Assembly (NCBI GenBank): GCA_036488085.1
Contig: DASXHZ010000073.1
Coordinates: 1 to 48,446, forward strand
Source: DASXHZ01 sp036488085
GTDB lineage: Bacteria > Acidobacteriota > Thermoanaerobaculia > Gp7-AA8
Direction of reading: 5' to 3'
DNA: 48,446 bases
The translations under genes and the position numbers were made by a program. Below the pieces are notes generated by a model. It was given only the letters and a program-made list of their open reading frames with translations. It was not told where the DNA came from and made no database searches. How positions within the stretch are numbered: the first letter of the stretch is position 1; every line of letters begins with the position of its first letter. Shown here in pieces: positions 41,541-48,089 of this stretch.

Positions 41541-43420
41541 GCGACTCCGCGCGCACGCCGCCTTCCAATCAACCGCCACGCCCGGCCGGCCCGATGGGTC
41601 GCGGCCCGAGCCCGATGGGCATGATGATGCCCGGCCAGAAGCCGCGGAACTTCCGCAAGACCATGCGGCAGCTTCTGACCTACCTGCGGCCGTTCCGCTT
41701 CTCGATCGGGATCGTGGTCCTCTTCGCGATCGGCAGCACGCTCGCCTCGATCCTCGGACCGAAGATCCTCGGCAGCATGACCAACCAGGTCGTCGGCGAC
41801 CTCCTGACGCGCACGCGTACCGGGACTCATGCCCCGTTCCAATACACGGCGATGGGGCGCATCGCGATCGACCTCGTCGTGCTGTACGTCTTCAGCGCCA
41901 TCTGCAACTACATCCAGGGTTGGATGATGACCGGCATCTCGCAGCGGGTGACGTACACCTTCCGCCGCGACATCTCGCTCAAGATCGGCCGCCTCCCGCT
42001 CCGCTATTTCGACGGGCGCACGCACGGCGAGGTCCTGAGCCGTGTGACGAACGACGTCGACACCGTGAGCCAGACGCTCAATCAGAGCCTGATGCAGATC
42101 ATCACCTCCGTCACGATGGTCGTCGGCGTCCTGGCGATGATGCTGGCGATCAGTTGGGAGATGACGCTGGTGGCGCTCGTCACGCTGCCGCTCAGTTTCA
42201 TCCTCCTCGGCATGATCGTCGGCCGCTCGCAGCGCTTCTTCAAACAGCAGCAGGATCAGCTCGGCCGCCTCAACGGACACGTCGAAGAGATGTACGGCGG
42301 CCACGCGGTGATGAAAGTGTTCAACGGCGAGGCGCGCTCCGTCGCCGCGTTCCGCGCCATCAACGAGCAGCTCTACATCAGCGGTTGGAAGGCGCAGTTC
42401 CTCTCCGGCCTCCTCTTCCCGCTCATCGGCTTCGTCGGCAACCTCGGCTTCGCCGGCGTCACCGTCGCCGGCGGCTGGCTGGCGCTGCGCGGCCGCGTGA
42501 ACATCGGCGACATCCAGGCGTTCATCCAATACGTCAATCAGTTCAACCAGCCGATCATCCAGATCGCGAACAGCGCCAGCATCCTGCAGTCGACCGCCGC
42601 CGCCGCGGAGCGCGTCTTCGAATTCCTCGCGGAAGAGGAAGAGGTGCTGAACGCCGCGCCGGTCCCGCCGCCGCACCCGCCCGCCGGTGCCGTCGACTTC
42701 GATCACGTCCATTTCGGCTACACGCCCGAGAGGACCGTCATCCAGGACTTCACCGCATCCGCCGCGCCGGGACAGCGTGTGGCCATCGTCGGCCCCACCG
42801 GCGCCGGCAAGACCACGATGGTCAACCTCCTCATGCGCTTCTATGACGTCAACACCGGCAGCATCCGGATCGACGGCATCGACACCCGGACCATGTCGCG
42901 CGAAGACGTCCGCGCCATGTTCGGCATGGTCCTGCAGGACACCTGGCTCTTCAACGGAACCATCCGCGACAACCTCGCGTACGGCAAGCCGGAGGCGACC
43001 GAGACCGAGATCGTGGAGGCGGCGAAGGCGGCGCACGCCGACCACTTCATCCGCGCCCTTCCGCGCGGCTACGACATGGTCCTCGACGAAGAAGCCAGCA
43101 ACATCTCGCAGGGCGAGAAACAGCTCCTCACCATCGCCCGCGCCATGCTCGTGAAGACCCCAATGCTCATCCTCGACGAAGCGACGAGCTCCGTCGACAC
43201 CCGCACCGAAGTCCTGATCCAGCAAGCCATGGACCGCCTGATGAAAGGCAAGACCGCCTTCATCATCGCCCACCGCCTTTCCACCATCCGCAACGCCGAC
43301 CTCATCCTCGTCATGCGCGACGGCAACATCGTCGAGCAAGGCACGCACGAAGAACTGCTTGAGAGCCACGGTTTCTACGCCGACCTGTACAACAGCCAGT
43401 TCCTCGCCCCTGCGGTGTAG
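41537..43420 (+). CDS. heterodimeric ABC exporter subunit with active Walker B
   Basis: 627 residues. A Pro/Gly/Met-rich N-terminal stretch (about 10-40, PPRPAGPMGRGPSPMGMMMPG) precedes the six-helix exporter domain and ATPase. Walker A GPTGAGKTT, Walker B LILDEATSSVD with E548 and switch H579 (IIAHRLST) are canonical, but the signature is NISQGEKQ (ISQGE at 523-527), a departure from LSGGQ. With the upstream subunit this predicts one working and one degenerate ATP site. Drug, lipid or peptide substrates are possible; none can be assigned. Confidence 0.92.
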   Translation: MSDSARTPPSNQPPRPAGPMGRGPSPMGMMMPGQKPRNFRKTMRQLLTYLRPFRFSIGIVVLFAIGSTLASILGPKILGSMTNQVVGDLLTRTRTGTHAPFQYTAMGRIAIDLVVLYVFSAICNYIQGWMMTGISQRVTYTFRRDISLKIGRLPLRYFDGRTHGEVLSRVTNDVDTVSQTLNQSLMQIITSVTMVVGVLAMMLAISWEMTLVALVTLPLSFILLGMIVGRSQRFFKQQQDQLGRLNGHVEEMYGGHAVMKVFNGEARSVAAFRAINEQLYISGWKAQFLSGLLFPLIGFVGNLGFAGVTVAGGWLALRGRVNIGDIQAFIQYVNQFNQPIIQIANSASILQSTAAAAERVFEFLAEEEEVLNAAPVPPPHPPAGAVDFDHVHFGYTPERTVIQDFTASAAPGQRVAIVGPTGAGKTTMVNLLMRFYDVNTGSIRIDGIDTRTMSREDVRAMFGMVLQDTWLFNGTIRDNLAYGKPEATETEIVEAAKAAHADHFIRALPRGYDMVLDEEASNISQGEKQLLTIARAMLVKTPMLILDEATSSVDTRTEVLIQQAMDRLMKGKTAFIIAHRLSTIRNADLILVMRDGNIVEQGTHEELLESHGFYADLYNSQFLAPAV

Positions 43421-43431
43421 GGTGCGGATCG

Positions 43432-44088
43432 ATGCCGCCGTTCAGTCAGACGCTCACTGCCGAGAAGGCATTGATTTTCCGGATCACGCATCGGAACAAC
43501 GTTCCGTGGATCCTAGAGAACGGTCTCCATTGCCAAAGCTCCGGCGTCGCCGATCCCGACCATGTATCGATCGGCAATCCGGAGCTCATTGCGCTTCGTG
43601 CGAATCGGGAGGTCGACATCGCTCCCGGAGGCACGCTCGCTGATTACATTCCGTTCTACTTCACGCCATACAGTCCGATGCTCCTGAATATCAAGACGGG
43701 ATATGGCGGAATGCCCCAGCGGAAGAATGCCGAAATCGTGGTTCTCGTGAGCTCGCTCGAAGCACTCAGCTCGAATGGTGTGCGCTACGTTTATACCGAC
43801 CGGCACGCGTACCTTCGCGCGGCGCAATTCTTCGACGATCCCTCACAGCTCGGCACAGTCATCGACTTCGAGCCGCTCCAGCGGCGCGACTTTCAGCGCG
43901 ATCCGGAGCGGCCTGAGAAAATGGAGCGCTACCAAGCCGAAGCACTTGCGCATCGCTTCGTACCCGTCGACGCCCTCCTCGGCATTGGCTGCTACACTCC
44001 GGACATCAAAGCCGAGATCGAAAACACCTGTCGCGGACTTGGAGTCAAGGCGAAGATCGTTCACCGCGCGGAGTGGTACTTCTCATGA
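43432..44088 (+). CDS. darT: DarT-like DNA ADP-ribosyltransferase toxin
   Basis: 218 residues. HRNNVPWILENGLHCQSS, the block HVSIGNPELIALRANREV, PGGTLADYIPFYFTPYSPMLLNI and the late RYQAEALAHRFVP follow the DarT (DUF4433) pattern. By position R56, H125 and E170 are the likely active-site residues, with E170 in the catalytic-Glu slot. DarT enzymes use NAD+ to ADP-ribosylate single-stranded DNA, blocking replication. Its stop overlaps the macrodomain antitoxin gene (ATGA). TAGGGT eight bases before the ATG might be a -10 element, or chance overlap with the upstream stop. Full length, no frameshift. Confidence 0.9.
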   Translation: MPPFSQTLTAEKALIFRITHRNNVPWILENGLHCQSSGVADPDHVSIGNPELIALRANREVDIAPGGTLADYIPFYFTPYSPMLLNIKTGYGGMPQRKNAEIVVLVSSLEALSSNGVRYVYTDRHAYLRAAQFFDDPSQLGTVIDFEPLQRRDFQRDPERPEKMERYQAEALAHRFVPVDALLGIGCYTPDIKAEIENTCRGLGVKAKIVHRAEWYFS

Positions 44089-45191
44089 TTCGCTTCGCCA
44101 CCGGCAACCTGATCGACTCCGGCGCCGACGCCCTTGTGAACACCGTCAACACGGCGGGCGTGATGGGGAAGGGGATTGCTCTCATGTTCAAAGAGGCATT
44201 CCCGGCGAACTTCCGGGAATACGAGGCTGCCTCCCGCCGGCGCGAGATCCGGACCGGCAGCATGTTCGTGACTGAACGTCCGCCGATGACTGGCGCCCCC
44301 CGCTGGATCATCAACTTCCCGACGAAGCAACACTGGCGATCGAAGGCGCGGATCGAATGGATCGAGTCCGGATTGCAGGATCTTCGTCGTGTCATTCAGG
44401 AGAAGAACATTCGTTCGATCGCCATCCCGCCGCTCGGATGCGGGAATGGTGGTTTGGCGTGGCACAACGTGAGGCCGATGATCGAGCGCGCGCTCGCGGA
44501 TCTACGCGATGTAGATGTCGTTGTATACGAGCCGACCGGCGAATATCAGAATGTAGCGAAGCGCGCTGGTGTCCAGAAACTCACTCCGGCGCGCGCCCTC
44601 ATCGCGGAGCTCGTCCGGCGCTACTGGATACTCGGCATTGAATGTTCTTTGCTCGAGATTCAGAAACTTGCATGGTTTCTGGAACGGCAAATCGAGATCC
44701 TCGAGCTCCCGAACCCGCTTGATCTGCAATTCTCGGCAAGTCGATACGGACCGTACGCGAACCGCCTCGATCACTTGCTCGATGGCTTGGACGGCAGCTA
44801 CCTGCGATCCGAAGTCCGGATTCCGGATGCGAAGCCGACAGACGTCATCGCGTTCAATGATCCGAAGCGGGACGTCGTCATCGCTTACATCAAGTCCGAG
44901 GCGTCCTCGTACATCCCCGCTCTGGAAGGAGTGTCCGATCGAATCGATGGATTCGAGTCGCCGCTTGGGATGGAACTGCTCGCCACCGTCGATTGGCTCC
45001 TTGTCCGCGAAGGTCGCGAGCCCAACGTCACGGACCTAAAGGCCGGTCTCGAGCATTGGCCCGGCGGTCCCGGCGCCGGCGAAAGAAAACTCCGAATCTT
45101 CGACGATCGAATGTTGAACCTCGCGATCGAGCGGCTCGCGCTCGGTGCGGCCCGACCTCACCCGGCCGCGGTTAGCGGCTCCGGTTCATAA
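44085..45191 (+). CDS. darG: DarG-like macrodomain antitoxin
   Basis: 368 residues. N-terminal macrodomain (about 1-155) with IRFATGNLIDSGADALVNTVNTAGVMGKGIALMFKEAFP and IPPLGCGNGGLAW, the ADP-ribose-binding loops of DarG/TARG1 hydrolases that remove ADP-ribose from DNA. The C-terminal half (about 170-368; RRYWILGIECSLLEIQKLAWFLERQ) matches the DarG domain that holds DarT inactive by direct binding. ATG at 44085 overlaps darT, so toxin and antitoxin are translated together. The pair is a toxin-antitoxin module with known anti-phage activity in relatives. Confidence 0.9.
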   Translation: MIRFATGNLIDSGADALVNTVNTAGVMGKGIALMFKEAFPANFREYEAASRRREIRTGSMFVTERPPMTGAPRWIINFPTKQHWRSKARIEWIESGLQDLRRVIQEKNIRSIAIPPLGCGNGGLAWHNVRPMIERALADLRDVDVVVYEPTGEYQNVAKRAGVQKLTPARALIAELVRRYWILGIECSLLEIQKLAWFLERQIEILELPNPLDLQFSASRYGPYANRLDHLLDGLDGSYLRSEVRIPDAKPTDVIAFNDPKRDVVIAYIKSEASSYIPALEGVSDRIDGFESPLGMELLATVDWLLVREGREPNVTDLKAGLEHWPGGPGAGERKLRIFDDRMLNLAIERLALGAARPHPAAVSGSGS

Positions 45192-45200
45192 TTGCGAGGA

Positions 45201-45216
45201 CAGGCGTCACCGCCTG
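45201..45216. terminator. hairpin between convergent darG and metallothionein-like genes
   Basis: CAGGCG (45201-45206) pairs with CGCCTG (45211-45216) around the loop TCAC. On the forward strand a pyrimidine tract CCCTCTCCTCTTCTT follows, so it may terminate darTG; on the reverse strand it sits 14 bases past the stop at 45230. T tracts are poor, hence moderate confidence. Confidence 0.5.
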
Positions 45217-45229
45217 CCCTCTCCTCTTC

Positions 45230-45313
45230 TTACTCCCCGTTGGCGCAGCCGCCACAGTTGCAGCCGGGGCCGCACTTGCAGTCGCCGCAGTCGCATCCGT
45301 TGTTCGAGTTCAT
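45230..45313 (-). CDS. small metallothionein-like cysteine-rich protein
   Basis: 27 residues, missed by ordinary ORF cut-offs. After MNSNNG the sequence is CDCGDCKCGPGCNCGGC, then ANGE and a stop: seven cysteines (C7, C9, C12, C14, C18, C20, C23) in CxC and CxxC spacing, no aromatic residues. That composition is typical of metal-thiolate cluster proteins. The gene has a clear AAGGAG eight bases before its ATG, and the divergent neighbour 59 bp away is an ECF sigma factor with a matching cysteine-rich tail. Likely role is copper, zinc or cadmium buffering. It is shorter than known bacterial metallothioneins such as SmtA/BmtA (~56) and lacks their histidines, so it is probably a different class. 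The metal is unknown. Confidence 0.75.
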   Translation of the reverse strand: MNSNNGCDCGDCKCGPGCNCGGCANGE

Positions 45314-45360
45314 GGTGTTCTCTCCTTTCACATCTGGAGACGCACGGCCTCGGCGTTCAT

Positions 45361-45366
45361 TACACT
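45361..45366 (+). promoter_or_regulatory. putative -10 hexamer, leaderless-type start
   Basis: TACACT six bases before the GTG of the sigma-factor gene at 45373. On the opposite strand the same spot reads TGTAAT, a possible -10 for the metallothionein-like gene, so the 59-bp gap could hold overlapping divergent promoters. No good -35 box is visible for either. Confidence 0.3.
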
Positions 45367-45372
45367 CCGCGC

Positions 45373-45903
45373 GTGACCACCGAGGCCCTGGTCGGCAACC
45401 ATCGCAAGTTCCTCGCGTTCGTGGAGAAGCGGGTAGGGGAGCGCGCGTTGGCCGAGGACATCCTGCAGGACGCCTTCGTGAAGAGCCTCGAGAAGCAGGA
45501 CGAGATCCGCGACGACACCACCGCGGTGGCCTGGTTCTACCAGCTCCTGCGAAACTCGATCATCGACCAGTACCGCCGCCGCGCTACGCGCTCGAAAGCG
45601 CTCGATGCGCTCGCGCTGGAGCTCAAGGATGCCGTCGAGCCGCCGCCCGAGCTCCGCGACACGATCTGCGATTGCGTCTCCGCGATCGCAGCGACGCTCA
45701 AGCCGGAGTACGCCGACGCTATCCGCCGCGTCGACCTCGACGAAGTCCCGGTGCAGACGTTCGCGAACGAGGCCGGGATCACCGCCAACAACGCCGCCGT
45801 CCGCCTCTTTCGCGCGCGCGAGGCTCTACGCAAACAGGTGAAGGCCGCCTGCGGAACCTGCGCCGAGCACGGCTGCACTGACTGCACGTGCCCCCAAACC
45901 TAG
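45373..45903 (+). CDS. ECF sigma factor with cysteine-rich C-terminal domain (CorE-like)
   Basis: 176 residues. Sigma-2 (about 5-70; EDILQDAFVKSLE, AWFYQLLRNSIIDQYRRR) and sigma-4 (about 95-155; the HTH with QTFANEAGITANNAAVRLFRAREALR) are clear. A CDC pair sits at C99 and C101, and the end carries CGTCAEHGCTDCTC (C160, C163, C168, C171, C173). This matches the CorE (ECF44) plan of Myxococcus, where metal binding to a C-terminal cysteine-rich domain controls activity without an anti-sigma factor; none is encoded next to it. GTG start is the first with the family N-terminus. It is divergent from the metallothionein-like gene, its probable target (inference). Confidence 0.85.
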   Translation: MTTEALVGNHRKFLAFVEKRVGERALAEDILQDAFVKSLEKQDEIRDDTTAVAWFYQLLRNSIIDQYRRRATRSKALDALALELKDAVEPPPELRDTICDCVSAIAATLKPEYADAIRRVDLDEVPVQTFANEAGITANNAAVRLFRAREALRKQVKAACGTCAEHGCTDCTCPQT

Positions 45904-45962
45904 GGCTCGTGCGGGTGGCTTGGACCTCGCAGGCTCACGACAAGAGGCCGAGGAGAAAGTCG

Positions 45963-46415
45963 ATGGACAGCTATCCGATTCACCAGTTCCGTTTCGCGTG
46001 GCGTTCGGGCACTCAGATTTCAACAAACGACCTCAGTAATTGGATTGACATTGCCGGACTGTTTCTGTCGCTGCCCGATTTTGCGAGCGGCGCCTTTCTG
46101 GTGACTCTTACAGTTCCGGATACGTGGAACGACAAGTCGTCATGTGGCGCCAACTTCAGAGTGACCTTGCGAGCCTTCAGGGAAGCGACTGTCTGGGGCG
46201 ACAGTGAGCTGGGCCAGGGTTTCTACTTCAGCGCGAATGCGAACCAACGTGTACCGATTTCCCTCGTTTGCAAGGCCGAATACGTCACCGACCCGAACAA
46301 GATCGTTACGAACTATGCGCTGGTAGCCCAATGGCGGGCTTGTGAGGGCGGAAGGGCGTACATCGGTCCCAAGGGTCTGACCACGCTCGCCGCAGTTGGT
46401 GACACGACCGGCTAA
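45963..46415 (+). CDS. hypothetical beta-rich protein
   Basis: 150 residues, not recognised. GAGGAG about seven bases before the ATG at 45963 supports this start over upstream in-frame ones. Composition is rich in Trp, Phe, Thr and Asn with alternating hydrophobic strands (DFASGAFLVTLTVPDTWNDK; NFRVTLRAFREATVWG), suggesting a beta-sandwich or jelly-roll. No signal peptide, membrane segment or zinc motif; three scattered cysteines. The DNA is less GC-rich than its neighbours, which hints at acquired DNA. It lies 59 bp after the sigma gene on the same strand and may be co-transcribed. Confidence 0.65.
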   Translation: MDSYPIHQFRFAWRSGTQISTNDLSNWIDIAGLFLSLPDFASGAFLVTLTVPDTWNDKSSCGANFRVTLRAFREATVWGDSELGQGFYFSANANQRVPISLVCKAEYVTDPNKIVTNYALVAQWRACEGGRAYIGPKGLTTLAAVGDTTG

Positions 46416-46428
46416 ATCCGCCGTGTGG

Positions 46429-47058
46429 TCAGCTCCGCCTGACCGTCACCAGCCACGCCGGCGCCCCGTCGTCGCCGTGAAACCTCGTCATGATCCGCTC
46501 CGCTTCGATCGCCGCCACGTCCCACCCGCTGGCCCGTTGAAACGCAGTTCGCAGATCGTGTTGTGACACCGGATGCGGCCCCATCCCCGCACCCTCATCG
46601 CTGAAACACAACACATACAGCGTCCCGCCGCGCGCGGTCACCGACGCCAGGCTCGCGACATACCGCGCTCGCTCATCGGCATCGAACGCGTGAAACAGCC
46701 CGCAGTCGAACACCGTGTCGAACACGCGCCCCAGCCGCTCCAGGTGCAACGCATCCGCCGCTAGAAACTCCGCGTCGATTCCACGCTCGCGAGCCTTCTC
46801 CCGAGCGATCGCCAGCGCCGTCTCCGCCACGTCGACTCCGAACACGGGCAACCCAAGCGCCGCCACATGCAGCGCGTTCTCCCCAGTCCCGCACCCGACA
46901 TCGAGCACCGTCCCCGCGAAGCCGCCCCGCGCCGCCAGCCGCACAATCGCCGGTTGCGGATGCCCGATGTCCCAAGGCGCCGGCTCGTCGCCGGTATACG
47001 ACGCGTCCCACGGCCGCCCGGCCATGCGCTCGTGCGCGGTGGGCTTTCTCCCCTTCAC
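46429..47058 (-). CDS. class I SAM-dependent methyltransferase
   Basis: 209 residues. WDIGHPQPAIVRLAARGGF then VLDVGCGTGENALHVAALGLPVFGVDVAETALAIAREKA is the Methyltransf_25/11 core, followed by DTVFDCGLFHAFDADERARYVASL and TLYVLCFSDEG. Resembles TehB/thiopurine-methyltransferase-like small-molecule methyltransferases. GTG start; an AGGAAGATGGG stretch lies about 15 bases upstream. Convergent with the hypothetical gene. The 57-bp gap to the divergent exporter holds a heptamer repeat. Confidence 0.8.
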   Translation of the reverse strand: MKGRKPTAHERMAGRPWDASYTGDEPAPWDIGHPQPAIVRLAARGGFAGTVLDVGCGTGENALHVAALGLPVFGVDVAETALAIAREKARERGIDAEFLAADALHLERLGRVFDTVFDCGLFHAFDADERARYVASLASVTARGGTLYVLCFSDEGAGMGPHPVSQHDLRTAFQRASGWDVAAIEAERIMTRFHGDDGAPAWLVTVRRS

Positions 47059-47078
47059 AGACGCAATTTTCCCATCTT

Positions 47079-47106
47079 CCTAAGCACTACGCACTAGGCA
47101 CTAAGC
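47079..47106. repeat. heptanucleotide tandem repeat (4 units)
   Basis: Units CCTAAGC, ACTACGC, ACTAGGC and ACTAAGC lie head to tail in the gap between divergent genes. The last unit overlaps TAAGCT, the possible -10 box of the rhtA-like gene. The unit length is the same as in the rpsC-rplP spacer, but the sequence differs. Confidence 0.75.
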
Positions 47107-47107
47107 T
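47102..47107 (+). promoter_or_regulatory. putative -10 hexamer, leaderless-type start
   Basis: TAAGCT seven bases before the ATG at 47115, formed by the end of the heptamer repeat. No Shine-Dalgarno is seen. Confidence 0.25.
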
Positions 47108-47114
47108 ACGTCGA

Positions 47115-48002
47115 ATGGCCAAGCGCGCCCCTCTCCGCCCCATCCCGGCGATCGTCGGCGCGATCATCAGCGTGCAGGGCGGTGCGGCGCTGGCGAAGGG
47201 TCTCTTTCCCGCGCTCGGGGCGCTCGGGACGGTGGGACTCCGCGTCGGCATCTCGGCGGTGGTCCTGCTCGCGGCGTTCCGTCCGCGGCTGCGCCGCGCC
47301 TCGGCGGCGCAGTGGCGCGCGCTGATCCCCTACGGCGTGGTGCTGGGGGTGATGAACGTCGTTTTCTACCTGGCGCTCGCGCGCATCCCGCTCGGCCTTG
47401 CGGTGACAGTGGAGTTCATCGGGCCGCTCGGAGTTGCGGTATTCGGATCGCGCCGCGCGGTGGACGTCGCGTGGGTGGTGCTCGCCGCGACCGGCATCGC
47501 CCTGATCGCACCATGGGCCGGAGGGAAAGCGGACGCGCTCGGCGTGCTGCTGGCGCTCGCCGCCGGTGCGTGCTGGGCCGCGTACATCCTGATCGGCGGC
47601 CGCGTCTCCCGCATGATCCCCGGCGGCGCCGCGGTCGCGACCGGGATGGCGATCGCCACATTCATCGCCATCCCCGCCGCCGTCGTGACGGGCGGCTTCG
47701 CGCGGCTGACGCCGGCGCTCTTCGTCGCCGGCATCGGCGTGGCGCTGTTGTCGAGCGCGATCCCGTACACGCTCGAGATGGTCGCGCTGAAGGAGCTTCC
47801 CGCGCGCACGTTTGGAATCCTGATGAGCCTCGAGCCCGCCGTCGCCGCCCTCGCCGGCCTGGTCTTCCTGCACGAGGTGCTGACGCCGCGGCAGTGGCTC
47901 GCCGTGGTCCTGGTCATCGCCGCGAGCGCCGGGTCGACGCTCACCTCGCGCCGCGCGGCGAACCTCGCCGAGGGGGAGGCGGAGGGGTGGGAGGGGGCGT
48001 GA
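47115..48002 (+). CDS. rhtA: EamA-family inner-membrane exporter, RhtA-like
   Basis: 295 residues, ten membrane segments in two EamA repeats. Motifs match RhtA, the E. coli threonine/homoserine exporter: QGGAALAKGLFPALGALG near the N-terminus, EFIGPLGVAVFGSRRAVDVAWVVLA, GACWAAYIL, and IPYTLEMVALKELPARTF with LMSLEPAVAALAGL in the second half. The symbol is given by this resemblance; the substrate is not proven. The C-terminal ~15 residues are Glu/Gly-rich. Stop TGA is followed by a hairpin and the second 21-nt array. Confidence 0.82.
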   Translation: MAKRAPLRPIPAIVGAIISVQGGAALAKGLFPALGALGTVGLRVGISAVVLLAAFRPRLRRASAAQWRALIPYGVVLGVMNVVFYLALARIPLGLAVTVEFIGPLGVAVFGSRRAVDVAWVVLAATGIALIAPWAGGKADALGVLLALAAGACWAAYILIGGRVSRMIPGGAAVATGMAIATFIAIPAAVVTGGFARLTPALFVAGIGVALLSSAIPYTLEMVALKELPARTFGILMSLEPAVAALAGLVFLHEVLTPRQWLAVVLVIAASAGSTLTSRRAANLAEGEAEGWEGA

Positions 48003-48007
48003 GTGTG

Positions 48008-48029
48008 GCGCCGGCAATCCTGCCGGCGC
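48008..48029 (+). terminator. strong hairpin after the RhtA-like gene
   Basis: GCGCCGGC (48008-48015) pairs perfectly with GCCGGCGC (48022-48029) around AATCCT. It begins five bases after the stop codon. No T tract follows (TCCCGTAG), so it may be a rho-dependent end, an RNA stabiliser or an eroded dispersed hairpin repeat. Confidence 0.5.
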
Positions 48030-48089
48030 TCCCGTAGCCGGGCTGGGCGGCGGCCTCAGTGGGGCGGCGGCGGCCTCGCCGCCGGTCGT
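48030..48089. other. GC-rich spacer without a gene
   Basis: Low-complexity GGCGGC-rich sequence between the hairpin and the second 21-nt array. A CGGCGG..CCGCCG self-complement is present near 48065-48084. No start codon with a ribosome-binding site and no RNA gene is seen. Confidence 0.6.

Noticed and set aside
45314..45372. Classical ECF promoter (GAAC ... CGTC) for the metallothionein-like gene
   Set aside because: On the reverse strand GAAC and CGTC occur but are only 12 bases apart, shorter than usual ECF spacing, so I do not call it.
43421..46428. Insertion sequence or prophage around darTG and the sigma/metallothionein genes
   Set aside because: No transposase, integrase, terminal inverted repeats or target duplications were seen, though the block may still be an accessory island.
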